This document shows positions 12,080 through 22,700 of a DNA stretch of 64,000 bases, piece by piece. Under the pieces are notes generated by a model. That model searched no databases, was not told where the DNA came from, and was given only the letters and a program-made list of their open reading frames with translations. A program made the translations under genes and the position numbers. The stretch is taken from NCBI GenBank assembly GCA_024699855.1, contig JAMPIQ010000002.1, positions 3,844,001-3,908,000 on the forward strand, given 5' to 3'. Within the stretch, counting starts at the first letter, position 1, and every line of letters begins with the position of its first letter. Origin of the DNA: Aphelenchoides besseyi. Lineage: Eukaryota; Nematoda; Chromadorea; Rhabditida; Aphelenchoididae.

Positions 12080-12998
12080 TTACCATTCAAGACCCTTAAC
12101 TCGAAGGACTTCTGGTTTGACAGTGCTAATAGGAGGTTCAATTACTTCTACAGTGCAAGTTGGACAAGTTAATGTGTTGGTGTGCAACAATTCATCAAAA
12201 TAAAAATTAGGGGCGTGTGGAACACAACGACTGTGCTCGTAGTGCTGGCCAATGAAGGTTTCCATTTTTTTACGATCCAGCTTCTCGTTGTTGTTGATAT
12301 GTTTAGCGTAGATGCCCTCCATTAATGCGAGGTGACGCCCTTCATGTTTCCAATCAGTCATGAATCCGAATTGATATTCGAATATCAATCGGAGACGTAA
12401 CTCTCGGATGAGAAGTTGCAGATCGACCGAACTGAAGTTGTACCCCGTTACAACGTGGTACTCGCCGCATCGTTGATCAGTTTCCAAAGGTTGAACGGGA
12501 TTCAGTGGCTTCTTTTAGATTCTCCTCTTGGTACTGGAAGCTTTGGAGTCTGTGGTGTTGGTCAAATAGAAAATCGTAACCACGGGCTATCGCTTTCCAA
12601 TGGTTGAACGAGTTCCAGTAAGCCTCTTTCAGATCCTCCGCACAGTATTCGAAGCCAGGAAGGTTGAGGTGGGTGTTATCCACGGTGTTTGCGCAAGGCT
12701 GTTGTGTTGCGTTGTCTTCGCGATAAATGCAAAGGCATTTTCCATCTTCACTGTAGTTGCTAAAAAAACAGTAATACAGTAATTTATAAAAATCAAGTAA
12801 TGACTTACAGTTTTAGTCGTTCAACAAGAGTGGCCATATTACTTTCGAAGGACTCGTCACGGAGCTCCTGAATATAGGCCAACGTCTCCTTGTACGCCAA
12901 CCATTTTCGGTCGTCCCCTTGTTCCGGCGCGTAGGCCTCTTGTCCCGCGCATAATCTTCGCAATTTTCCATTTTTAATTGTGCTGAAATACAACACAA
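12080..12998 (-). pseudogene. unrecognised gene, copy A, with frame breaks
   Basis: The coding remnant reads from about 12998 towards 12080. First exon: a frame giving ELRDESFESNMATLVERLKL up to a GTAAGT donor near 12807, though the ATG at 12998 (MENCEDYARDKR) lies one frame away. Second exon from about 12757: DGKCLCIYREDNATQQPCAN... to a TGA near 12479, then another frame: RCGEYHVVTGYNFSSVDLQL, IFEYQFGFMTDW, KMETFIGQHYEHSRCVPHAP, TCPTCTVEVIEPP, stop at 12080. Copy B (20147-20938) is homologous along the whole length but broken at other places, which shows the ancestral reading frame was real. Cys-rich ends suggest a secreted or metal-binding protein; I do not recognise the family. Two indels could also be assembly errors. 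Confidence 0.6.
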
Positions 12999-13947
12999 TT
13001 AGTAAATTACCGAAACGCGTGAAATAGTACACGAAAGTTAAAACGGAAATTGAGAATAAGAGGATATGATGGAAATTGTAGGCTTTAGATGATAATGTTT
13101 CAGTATAAATGCTAGACACGCCGAGTTGTATCAACGGTTTGGCTTAATCAAAGTATTTGAAAAACTATAAATGATTGCGTAAAAAGGTTCAAATTGAAAT
13201 GCAAACGGAAATATACTGTAGTTGATTTACAGCAAGTGAAATCAAAATGGAAGTGAAAGAGTAAAATCGACATCGAAACAAGGAATTTCAATTCTATGAA
13301 CAAAAGTAAACGAAAAAGTATGCAAAAGGCTATCGATAAACTCAATTAGATAAACACCGTCTATAAGTAGTGACCGATCACATCTGCACTTGAGGAAAGC
13401 TATTCATGTTACTTGGCTTCCAGTCATCGCACTAAACCGCGCCGGGACACTTTCAATTGACCAGTTTCTCGGCTAACGCATAGCATCGGTTTCAAACAAT
13501 GGTAGCGCGTTGAATAATAACCGTCGGCAAAAGCCATAAAAGACAGTTTCCGTGAGTGTCGTCACAATGGACAATAGTCGGTTTGAAAGTGATCTTACTG
13601 GAAGGGAAAAATCAAAAAGCGGTTTGCTAGCTGGTCGTTTGGATCAAGTTGATTGTAACCTGTCCATTAGTTTCTATTAAACATCGCGATAAACCTACAA
13701 ATATTCAACCTTGAAGAATCGTCTTCTAATATTGACAGTAATGAAATGCTTGTTCGGTTAGTTTGATTGTAGTCGGGTTTTACTAATGTCTTTATAGATT
13801 TTTAATCCTCAGTGTAAATTTGTGTTCAACGATGGTTTAACATGTTTGGATGAATCTTAAACTGACTGCCAATCGTCCAACTGGTGCCGTTCTCAACACC
13901 AACAGATGTAAGTCAATGAGCACAAGCGCTATTACAACATAACGGCT

Positions 13948-14217
13948 GTGAGCAGTACCGACGAATGCCGTATAAAAAGACATTTGAAGGAAATTTTACT
14001 TCGTTCAGCTTTCTCTGCGATTATCGTTCGTCTTCTGCAGAGAACACCATCATTGGGCCAGGACTTGTTCACCGTCATCAACAAAGAGCGATGCAAACGT
14101 GGGGACCGATTGTACCTATCAGCAGTTTCTATACGAAGCTCGCGCTGTACCATTACGCACATGTATGGTATGAAAAAACCCGGCAACGAACAACGTATAC
14201 CCTTTGATGAAAACTGA
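13948..14217 (+). pseudogene. conserved coding-like block in the duplication, copy A
   Basis: An open frame of 89 codons overlaps a second frame, WGPIVPISSFYTKLALYHYA then HVWYEK, that matches the corresponding frame of copy B (WEPIVPITSFYRKLALHHRA, HVWYEENPATNNINALMEK, stop). The second frame is the better conserved one between the copies, so it is probably the original C-terminal exon of a plus-strand gene; copy A shifts frame after HVWYEK. Family unrecognised. Confidence 0.35.
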
Positions 14218-14366
14218 ATAAAATGGTGATATGGATTCCTATTTATGCAACGACAGAATTTGCCGATTATGATCCAGATTGGTGGCCGTTTATTGATTTT
14301 TTTCAGCTTGTTTGTTTTGTCAATAAATTCTATTTATTGAGTTCGAAAACAATCAGCATTCTTTTA

Positions 14367-15078
14367 TAGCCCAAATACAACGAATACAAAAAAGCATACC
14401 GTAGGACCGATAAAAACTGCTAAAAATCGATCTATACATAGGGTAGCAAAAAATCCACAAAGTTCTAAGAGAGCTGCTAAAACTATAAGTAAGCTTATGC
14501 ACCAATATTCCCGAAACTATATGATGGGTGGCAATAATTCTGAGTTAGATCAATAGGTGGACGGAAGGTATCTTATCGCGGATCTTAATTGTTTCATTAG
14601 TAAGACTAGTTTACTCAACTTATTGCCAAAGATGCTGATTGGAAATTATAGCCGTAAAAGCAGACGTTTTGGGAGTTCCAAAACAACCGTTCTTTCGATT
14701 CGTTTGCAGTGAAGCAGATGGACAACTATCTAAACAAACGATGGCTAACTACATCTTCACTCAATGAAGTAAACAGCAAACAAAACCTGATCTTGACGTT
14801 TAAAAGGTTCAACTGTCTTCCTTTCGTTTGAAACCAGCGATAAAAAAAGCCATCTGTTTCAATACGAAAAGTTTATTTCGATCCTTGAGTTGATTAAAGT
14901 TCAAACCATTGGAACATTAGCAGCGAAATTTTTTAGATTTTAGAGCGCACTTTAAACCTATTTTCGGGGACTACGCGGACTGCCACGACTACAATACTTG
15001 GAGAGTGCACTGAAATCAAGAAGTTTGTCTGAATAAAATAGCCGTCGATTCTGATTCCAACACAATCATATTGCTCCA
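14367..15078. other. intergenic upstream of the aspartic protease
   Basis: About 700 bp between the end of duplicated copy A and the protease start. I see no gene. It presumably contains the protease promoter. Confidence 0.45.
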
Positions 15079-16571
15079 ATGTCTTCGATGTTGGTGTTCG
15101 GTCTCTTAATTGGATGTGCTCTTGTGATATTGGCTGATGCGGGCTCATGGTCTGTTGCTGTTCGAGCTGTCAAACGTGCGCAACGCAACAACACGTTGAG
15201 ACTTAGCGATGTCTATGGACAAGCTTTATTTTCGTATAGTAATCAAGCGTATCGGGGTCTGCTATCTAGTTGACAATAATCAGATTTAATTGTTCAGGAA
15301 CGGTATACGTAGGAACACCACCGGTACCTTTTACTGTGGTAAGTGAGCGAAATGTTTGCATAATCAATGGCTTCAATGTTCTAGTTATTCGATACAGGTC
15401 TGTATCAGTGAACCTTTCTATTCAGTTTTTACTTAGGCTCTCGTATTTTCTGGGTTCCGAAAAAAGGCTGCAAATCATCTGGTTATTCGAAATCAACGAT
15501 TAAATAACAGTTTTTTTTGTTTAGGGCCACTTAGTCGGCATTGTAATCAGGATTTCGAACTCTACGATCCGTCGGAATCTGTTACCGCCAAACCCACTAA
15601 TGAACCTTTTTACATGGAATACGGTTTGCGAGTGGAGAAATCAAGCTAATATCTTCGAAAATTTAGGCACTCGTTCAGCCCGAGGTCATTTTTACAAAGA
15701 TTTTTTGGCGGTTAGTTTAACGGTAATTGTTCTGCTGAGAGATGATCTTAGTTTGGAAGTGGATCGCGTTTTACGAAACCACTCATGGTTGGCGCCGGTG
15801 AAGTGATGGAACATGGCGATGAGGTGGAAGATTAAATTACATAACCATTGAATTCTTGTAGGGGATTCTTGGCCTTGCAAGTTTAAGTAATCGGGACATA
15901 CCCGGTACTTCGGTGATGCACGAAGCTTGGCGTCAAAAGGTTCTTGATGAACCGATCTTTACGATTCACATGCGAAAATGTCCGGTGTATGAAGACGACC
16001 GGTGCAATGATGGTGGTGTGATCAGTTTTGGGGGCGTGGATAAAATTAACTGCGATAAAGTTGACGTCTTTCATCCTATAGATTATTATTGTAAGTCGAA
16101 AATCTTGCACATCATTTATTAACCCGAAATAGCATTTCATTGGGAATTCTACGTGTCCGAGTTTCAAATTGGTCATGCACGTTCAACAGACACTATCAAA
16201 GCGGTTTCAGGTAACCTCAGGGAGTGATGTTCGTCTTATTTCCATTTAAAGATTCGGGTAGTAATCGTATAGTTGGGCCTAAAAACACCGTCAAGACACT
16301 CTTGAACATAATGGGAGCAAAAGCCTTTCAAGGGTATTACACTGTGAAATGCGATACTAATGCAAAGGTCACTCTTACTATCGATGGCAATCTGTACACC
16401 ATTCCTTCCCAGAACATGCTTTTAAACCTTCATAATGGTCGTTGTGTAGTATTATTGGTTGGTTTAGATACCGGCAATTTGTGGATTCTCGGAACTCCTT
16501 TCACCCAAACATACTGTTCGGTCCACAACATTAAAAAGCGTACTATTGGCTTTGCAAAAGCCAAAAACTAA
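15079..16571 (+). CDS. secreted pepsin-like aspartic protease (family A1)
   Basis: Ten exons: 15079-15256, 15298-15338, 15385-15397, 15437-15481, 15525-15623, 15667-15722, 15752-15823, 15862-16090, 16133-16210 and 16252-16571, about 376 residues. A signal peptide (MSSMLVFGLLIGCALVILADA) precedes a propeptide-like region. VYVGTPPVPFTVVLFDTGS carries the first catalytic Asp, followed by FWVPKKGC, the EYGTRSARGHFYKDFLA flap region, GILGLASLS, and VSDSGSN with the second catalytic Asp. WILGTPFTQTYCSVHN and a VGFA-like IGFAKAKN end complete the fold. Both catalytic motifs are intact, so an active digestive, tissue-penetration or lysosomal protease is expected. The DTG motif sits on a 13-nt exon. 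The least certain junction is 15823/15862 (GTGGAA donor). A poly(A) signal AATAAA follows at about 16583. Confidence 0.9.
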
Positions 16572-17210
16572 TTGTCTATGATCAATAAAAAATGTTGCTA
16601 CAAAACCAAATTGTTTAAACGAACTCATTTTGCAGTCGATTGAATCCCTCGTAGTCACTTACTATTCACTTTTTTTCTTTGTGGATACAAGACAGCAACT
16701 TGCATTCGACAGCAGACAGAATTGAACCTGCAACCTCCAAAAGAGTTTCGCAAGCAGATCGCTTCCTCACTCGACTATTGCAGCTCACAGGTCCAGAGGA
16801 GGACCAGCGGACCATAACTCGGAGTGAATTTCAATTGACAACTTTGATTGATTAGTTGAATTGTGGAATGAAAATTCCATTCTTGAGATCGCTAATGTTG
16901 ATCATGCGGTACGCAAATGGGTATTTTGACCATGAAAAGATTACTGAGAGTTAGCTTTGAGTATTCGTTTATTTTACACCAGTGATGCATCTACACGATC
17001 CTGTTCCTCGTCTTAACTTGTCCTTTGTGTTTGATGAACTCAAAAACCCGTAACTCGAATACCATATGTTCGCACCTCAACCTAGAGACCAATTGAAGCT
17101 TCACAAGAACAGAAGTCTTTGCGATTGATTTGAGAAGTCAAACAATCATCTTTCGACAAAGTTTATTTTCCTAATACAAACACAATAGAGGACAGAAATC
17201 GTGTCACTGG
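16572..17210. other. intergenic with a tRNA-like SINE-head fragment
   Basis: Mostly empty. On the minus strand, about 16690-16800, a stretch reads like a tRNA-derived promoter: TAGTCGAGTGAGG (A-box-like), then about 45 bp on GGTTCAATTCT (B-box-like). I do not see complete cloverleaf pairing or a terminator. A tRNA-derived repeat fragment is more likely than a functional tRNA gene. Confidence 0.35.
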
Positions 17211-18307
17211 TCAGACTCCAAATTTTTCGTCATCGTCCTCGGCGTTGGTGGATCGTGGCTTGTGCTTTCCCGCCGCAAAAGCGACATCTTCGCTCGCCTC
17301 CAGCTTCTCGATATCCGTGCTGTGATGCACAAGAAATTTCATCCTTTCGACACGGCCTTCAGATGGTTAGGTGCCTTGCCAGCTTCCTGAATGAAGGTTG
17401 GTTAGTAAGAACACAAATCGAATTCACTATCGATTGCAGCTCCTGCTTCATCTCCGTCAAAAGACGAGCCATCGCCGCGACCTCGTGATGATCGGCTGGA
17501 TCAAGGTAGAGCACCGATAGGATTGCTTGACGCAAGAGATGCGCCAGTTGTCGACCATCGCGGAACGCCCACGGATATTCGAACTGAAAAAGAGGCTATT
17601 AGTAGGAATTGATGGAAGTGGTTCTTACCTTCTTTGTGCCGCGCTGAACCGCCAGCACATCGTCAGCAATCGAGCCAACGAACTTGACGGCCTTCAGTTG
17701 CGCCTCGTAGAACTCGTGCGCAAATCCAGCCTGAAAATTGATTGGTTAGTGATTGGGGATTGAAGTGGACTTACCGGATGCTTGTCAAGCAGAGTCTGAA
17801 TCTCGTGGTTCGCCTCATCGATCTTGTATCCAACATCCAACGGCTCTTCAAGAAAATACAAGAGCATTCGTACGATCCATGGCGAGTAACCGATGAACCG
17901 TCGAAGACGCTCGAATTTTGCCTGCTCGAGCGGATCCGTTGGCATCTCCACGTTGCACTCGGACGATGCGTGTTGGACGGATGGCGCTTGTTCCATTGAG
18001 CCATGAACGAAGACCTCCTTACCGTCGAGGATGTTGAAAACGTAGGCAATGGCCGACTTCTGATCATCGGCCTTCTTTGCCATTTCGTGGTACTGCGTCC
18101 ACTCGTTCTCTGGCTCTTGACCGATCTCCGCGGTGTTCTTTGAGCGGTTGTGGAACGCGAAACTTGTTCCGGAGTCAGCTTGAGTCTGTACTCGTAGTTG
18201 AATTTGGTCTTGAACACCTCGGCACGTTTCTCCATCAACGCCTTCTCTTCATTCGTAAAGTCCTCATTGGCCTTTGGTTCTTTTGTGGGGTTCGATGGAG
18301 GAGCCAT
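17211..18307 (-). pseudogene. unrecognised four-exon gene with two frame breaks
   Basis: Exons at 18307-17775, 17730-17629, 17583-17428 and from 17386. It begins MAPPSNPTKEPKANEDFTNE, then KALMEKRAEVFKTKFNYEY. The frame shifts near 18160, after LTPEQ, into FHNRSKNTAEIGQEPENEW and MAKKADDQKSAIAYVFNIL. The later exons AGFAHEFYEAQLKAVKFVGS and FEYPWAFRDGRQLAHLLRQA splice cleanly over 43-45-bp introns. The last exon stops early (TGA) in the spliced frame, while another frame gives HHSTDIEKLEASED and DDDEKFGV to a TGA at 17211. The helical, charged, soluble-looking protein matches no family that I know. Either a recent pseudogene or two single-base assembly errors in a live gene. Confidence 0.5.
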
Positions 18308-18420
18308 GATTTTCTTCATGACTGTCATGTCATCGACGAATAAGCGCCCGAACTTGCCGTGTCCTCGGCCATGAAATGAAAAAGGGATGAGTTGAGAATT
18401 TATTTCCCAGTGGTCACAAT

Positions 18421-18799
18421 CTAATCGAAAGTAAACATCGAGCTATTGCTACTGCGTGTCACAACCTGATCGTTAAAGGGTGAGTCGTGAATCTGCAGGT
18501 AAACTCTCAGAGACAAGAAAGAAACCCATAAACTGATTCCTCTCTCATTTCCTCCCACTTTTACCCCAAAACTTGCCCTTACATCGGTGTCCCCATCCGT
18601 CGGCAGTTTGGCAATTGGAACATCACGAGGGTTTGTCTTCACTGTGAGCCTTCTTGTGATGACCGTCCTCCTTGTGTTCATTGGGCTTGTTGCGTTGACT
18701 GCGGTGATCATGTTTCTTGTTCACGGTTCAATCTTCACAACCGACAAAATTGGTCTGGATCTTGGTTGATCCAAACGTTCACTTTGTACTTTCCGTCCT
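18421..18799 (-). other. coding-like tail with a His/Lys-rich segment
   Basis: Downstream of the reverse transcriptase break, the minus strand reads KDGKYKVNVWINQDPDQFC, then in another frame VNKKHDHRSQRNKPNEHKED and GHHKKAHSEDKPS before a stop. This looks like the end of a secreted or metal-binding protein exon cut by the retroelement, but neither frame has a start or clear splice sites. No family recognised. Confidence 0.25.
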
Positions 18800-19418
18800 T
18801 GATTGCTTTGAACTCCACGCTATCAAACGCTTTCGCGAAATCGACGAAGAGAAGAGTCAATGGGAAGTGGAATTCCCACGCCTTCTCCAGGAGTTGGTTG
18901 ATGGCTTGGATGTGATCGGCCGTTGAGAACTTCGGTCGGAAGCCTGCTTGTTCTACCGGAAATTTTTGAAGTGCTACTGCTTGGACCCGTTGAGTGATTG
19001 CTCTAGTCACTAGTTTGTACAGCGAGGGCAGTAGACTGATCGGCCGATAGTTTGAGATGTCCATCGCGTCGCCAGCTTTGTGCAGCAGAATTGTTGTCGC
19101 ATGGGCAAAGTCTTCTGGGACGGTTGAGTTTTCGACCATCGAGTTCACCAAGTCGGCTAGCTGTTCGGCGATTATTTCGGCTCCGTATTTTGCGACTTTC
19201 GATCGAATTCCGTCTTTGCCGGGCGCAGTGTTTCCACGGATTCGTTTTGCTGCTTCCACGAGTTCTGAGCTGGAAATTCGGTTGGAAAGCAAAGCAGAAT
19301 GTTGATAGACGAACGTACCGCTTGTGGACGCATACAAGTTGGAGTAGAACGACGCGGCGACGCTCAGAGCTTCTGCCGTTGACTGTGTTGCGTTTCCATC
19401 GGGGTTTCGCAGTTGCAT
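18800..19418 (-). mobile_element. non-LTR retrotransposon reverse transcriptase fragment
   Basis: One open frame carries the N-terminal half of a non-LTR (LINE) reverse transcriptase: RIRGNTAPGKDGI, ILLHKAGDAMDISNYRPISL, EQAGFRPKFSTADHIQAINQ and LLFVDFAKAFDSVEF (the first catalytic-Asp block). The FADD active-site block and everything after are absent; after DSVEFKAI the sequence turns into unrelated KDGKYKVNVWINQDPDQFC. The fragment also lacks the endonuclease. Both ends are therefore broken, and it abuts the 5' end of the plus-strand gene at 19.4 kb. Confidence 0.8.
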
Positions 19419-19439
19419 GAGCTCGGCGAGGTTGGTTTA

Positions 19440-19892
19440 GAATCTTCGATTTGTAAGTTCCTTACTTTGACATTTATTGCCTTTCATCTTGCAGGTATTA
19501 CGGACGTTTACATGGGCACAATTCCGGTGGCGAGTACAAATACAACTTACAAAAGAATGATCGGAAGTGTTTTTAAGGACAAGATGTCCTTGAAGATCAA
19601 AATAAAAGAGCGCGGAGGTTTCGAACAACTCAAAGAAGGAAGTCCGATTACCATCTCGGGAAAATTGACCGCAAATTGCGGTGAGTTTGCATGATGTGAA
19701 TACGAACGCTCTTTAGGGATTTTTTGTTTGAACGTCGAGTCTGTCGCTCACATACACGAACGCGATGGAGAAGCACAAGATTTGGCTGCATTGCTTGCTG
19801 CCACGCAATCTTCGTCGCCGAAACGCAAACATGTGCAAACCATGGAAAAGACACTCGAGACGGCAACCAAGAAAGTCAAAGCGACCAAATGA
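19440..19892 (+). pseudogene. 5'-truncated gene end, OB-fold-like unrecognised protein
   Basis: Three exon pieces: one ending at 19452 (GEVGLESSI), then 19495-19680 and 19717-19892, joined by 42- and 36-bp introns with good signals. The product reads CITDVYMGTIPVAS..., KEGSPITISGKLTANCGIFC, VESVAHIHERDGEAQDLA and a basic end TATKKVKATK. The pattern ITISGKLTANCGIF resembles a strand pair of an OB-fold nucleic-acid-binding protein, which with the basic tail hints at a nuclear role, but this is only a guess. No ATG or upstream exon is visible, because the reverse transcriptase fragment starts immediately 5'. Confidence 0.45.
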
Positions 19893-20146
19893 ATTGTTCC
19901 TGTATTGTTGTATTCTTTGTATTCGTGAAATTTGTTGTCGTGACGATTTGTGGAAAATAAACGGTTTTATTTGTACAACTTTACTTTTATACATTATAGA
20001 CGAAAAGAATCTTTGTGTTGCATGTAAGTATGGGAAGATTTGTGCGATAGTGATTGAAATGAAATTTGATTGATCAAACATGCAAATAGTGCCCGCCGCG
20101 TACCGGCGGGTATCTACTTGTCGGAGATAAAGAGACGGAAAAGTGA

Positions 20147-20938
20147 TTACCATTTATCACTCTTAATTTGAATGACTTGCGGTTTGACAGTGCTAATGGA
20201 AGGTTTAATGACTTCCTCTTCTACAGTGCAAGTTGGACAAAGTAATGTGTTATTCTGCAATAGTTCATCAAAATAAACATCAGGGCGTGTGGAACACAAC
20301 GACTGTGTTCGTAGTGTTGGAAAATGAAAGCATCCATTTTGTTATAATTCAGCTTTTCGTTGTTTTTTGGTGCAATGTTTCGAAATAATGCCACGCATTA
20401 GTGCTAAATGTCGCCCTTGATGTCTCCAATCAAGCATGAATCCAAATTGATATTCGAATATCAATCTTAATCGTACCTCCAGGATGAGAAGTTTCACATC
20501 CACCGAGCTGAAGTCGAAACCCGGCACGACATGGTACTCGCCGCATCGTTGATAAGACAACTCGCGGTGCTGGTCACATAGAAAACTGTGATTTGGAACC
20601 ATATCTTTCCAGAAGTCGAAAAGTCCGGTCGACCTCCTGCAGATCCTTCTCGTCAAAGTTAATGGAGAACAGATAAATGTCCGCCACGATGTTCGTGTAA
20701 GTCTGTTACGCCTCGTTGTCTTGACGATAAATGCAAATGCATTTTCCATACTTTCTACACTGCGGTTGCTAAAAACAGTGATTTAGAACAATTAAGTAAT
20801 GACTTACTGCTTCATTCTTTCCGCAAGAGTTGCCACATTACAATCAAAGATTTCGTCTCGAAGCTTGTTGTTGGTTTCGTAGTCCCAATAATCCGTGAAG
20901 TTGTGTTGTCGCAGCGCGTTGTTGGCGTAGTTTTCCAT
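20147..20938 (-). pseudogene. unrecognised gene, copy B, with frame breaks
   Basis: First exon from ATG 20938: MENYANNALRQHNFTDYWDY then RDEIFDCNVATLAERMKQ and a GTAAGT donor. Second exon after TTTTTAG: KYGKCICIYRQDNEA, an in-frame TAA, then QTYTNIVADIYLFSINFDEK. A frame change leads to LCDQHRELSYQRCGEYHVVP, SVDVKLLILEVRLRLIFEYQ and HLALMRGIISKHCTKKQ. Further shifts follow near 20345 and 20280 before TCTVEEEVIKPSISTVKPQV and a stop at 20147. Copy A at 12080-12998 supplies the parallel reading. Here the first exon is intact while in copy A it is shifted, so the two copies decayed independently. Confidence 0.6.
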
Positions 20939-21349
20939 TTTTACTTCCAGTAAGTTTACAGACCAAATTACTCGCTGGCTTTTGCTAAAAATAGAACATG
21001 GATAATAAATTACCGAAACTCGTGAAATAGTGCTCGAAAGTTAAACGGATATCGAGAATAAGAAAAATCATCGAAATTGTAGGTTTTAGATGATTGTTTG
21101 ATTGTAAACGTTAGACACGCCGAGTTGTATCAACGATTTTCCGTAACCAAAGTATTTGGGAAATATGGATGATTGTCTAAGAAGCTTTGAATTGAAATCC
21201 AAAGATGAAAAAATACGGGAGTTGATTTACAGCAAGTGAAATTAGATCGGAAGAGAAACAGTAAAATCGATATCAAAATAATGAATATTATTCTGAGCAA
21301 AAATGAACGAAAAGTTTGCAAATGGCTTGGGTAAAAGACTTACAACTAT

Positions 21350-21490
21350 CAACAAAGAGTGATGTAAACGTGGGAACCGATTGTACCTATCACCAGTTTC
21401 TACAGGAAGCTCGCGCTGCACCATCGCGCACATGTATGGTATGAAGAAAATCCGGCAACAAACAATATCAACGCTTTGATGGAAAAATAA
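21350..21490 (+). pseudogene. conserved coding-like block in the duplication, copy B
   Basis: The frame reads WEPIVPITSFYRKLALHHRA, then HVWYEENPATNNINALMEK and a stop. A TAA a few codons upstream (in MxTW) blocks extension. It corresponds to the block near 14100-14210 in copy A. Probably the last exon of a plus-strand gene that lost its upstream part. Confidence 0.35.
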
Positions 21491-21630
21491 CAAAATGGAT
21501 TGACATTTCTACGATCGACAAAAATGCCGATTATGATCCGGATTGAGAGCCGTTCATTGATAGTTTGTTAACTTGTTTCTTGTCAATAAATTCTCTTAAT
21601 TTATTATGAAAACAGTCAGCATTCTTTTAT

Positions 21631-22700
21631 CATCAGAACGATTGATTCGTGTGCATATTCTTTATGCAATAGTCATTGGTTTGGATTTTTGAAAAACTGA
21701 GTTAACGTGCTACTGCAGGTTGAAATGATTCGTCGTCGTGCACACGATGAAATGACTATTAGAAGTCTTAAACGGAATCAATGCACAAAAACGAACGTAC
21801 AACTTTTGAAAGAATAATGGAAAGAACCAAGTAGACTAGTAAAAACGTATGTATTCTGTCCCGACTCGGTAAAGTAATAATAGTAAAGTTAACGCATTAG
21901 AGAAATCGATTCGGAAAAAAGAGAAAAGACAAATGTAGGAGGGAGCAATCGCAGCTTTATAAATCTCTCAATGCCAAGAGCAAAGAGTCACGGTGAGACA
22001 CACGTCTCAACCGCTGGGCTACACAATAGACGTGAGTAGTGTACAACTATATAAGGGTCGGAAAATGCTCATACCTGCCATTTTAAGTCATTAATCAGTC
22101 CCAAAAAATCACTCGATGCTCATAGCTGACACTTTTTCGGCTTATACCTGTCACTTTGGCTAATATCCATCAAAATCCCACAGGCTTCGAATCTAATCGG
22201 GACTGTTGTACAATAATCTACAAATATGTACTGTAAGGAGCTAGAACGGTCAATTCTACATGCGAATGACTACACATACTCCTGATTCATGAAAACCATT
22301 GATTCAATACCCGGAAATAACAAAACCCTTAAAAATTCAATTCTGTCATTGACCGTTTCGCTTACAAACACATGAGCTTCCAAGCAGCCAAATAAAGCGA
22401 CTGTAAAAGATAATAAGTGAAACAACAAGATGAAGATTATCAACACGGCTCTTAGCTTTTGAATGTCACGTTTTATGGTATCTAAATACAGAAGTTTGTT
22501 TGGAGATAAAATTCATTATTGTAGTGCAAATTGATTGGTTGTTTTTCAGCTAACATTTCGTTTTCACGTTCTTCCGTCGAAAATTTGTCTGGTTTATTTA
22601 AACAAAAAGAGAACGACAAGTAATGGTCTTCTAATCGTTAAGCAGCGCGTCTTGTTAGCAGTCTAGGTTCCTGCGACAGACCGTTGGTAAAGATGCGTGG
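21631..22700. other. intergenic, A+T-rich, with a tRNA-like A-box fragment
   Basis: About 1 kb without a gene. On the minus strand at about 22000-22030, GTAGCCCAGCGGTTGAGACG matches the 5' part of a tRNA (A box and D arm), but no B box or closing acceptor stem follows. Probably a tRNA-derived repeat scrap. Confidence 0.35.

Larger units (their letters stand above)
12064..14366. repeat. segmental duplication, copy A
   Basis: This segment matches 20130-21630 in the same orientation. Shared landmarks in order are the AAAGAGACGGAAA start, the tail of the minus-strand gene with its CPTCTVE codons, the gene's introns, the TTTACAGCAAGTGAAAT motif near 13228, the plus-strand block ending GCACATGTATGGTATGA near 14170, and the GTCAATAAATTCT...CAGCATTCTTTTA end. 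About 730 bp of copy A (roughly 13348-14078) has no counterpart in copy B. Divergence is moderate, so the duplication is not recent. Confidence 0.8.
20130..21630. repeat. segmental duplication, copy B
   Basis: Second copy of the segment at 12064-14366, same orientation, lacking about 730 bp of it. It contains a broken copy of the minus-strand gene and the tail block of the plus-strand gene. A short G+C-rich inverted sequence GCCCGCCG...CGGCGGGT lies just outside its left end, near 20090. Confidence 0.8.

Noticed and set aside
13948..14217. Tubulin-like C-terminus
   Set aside because: A short Tyr-Arg-Lys-x-Ala pattern recalled tubulin, but residues around it do not agree over any length.
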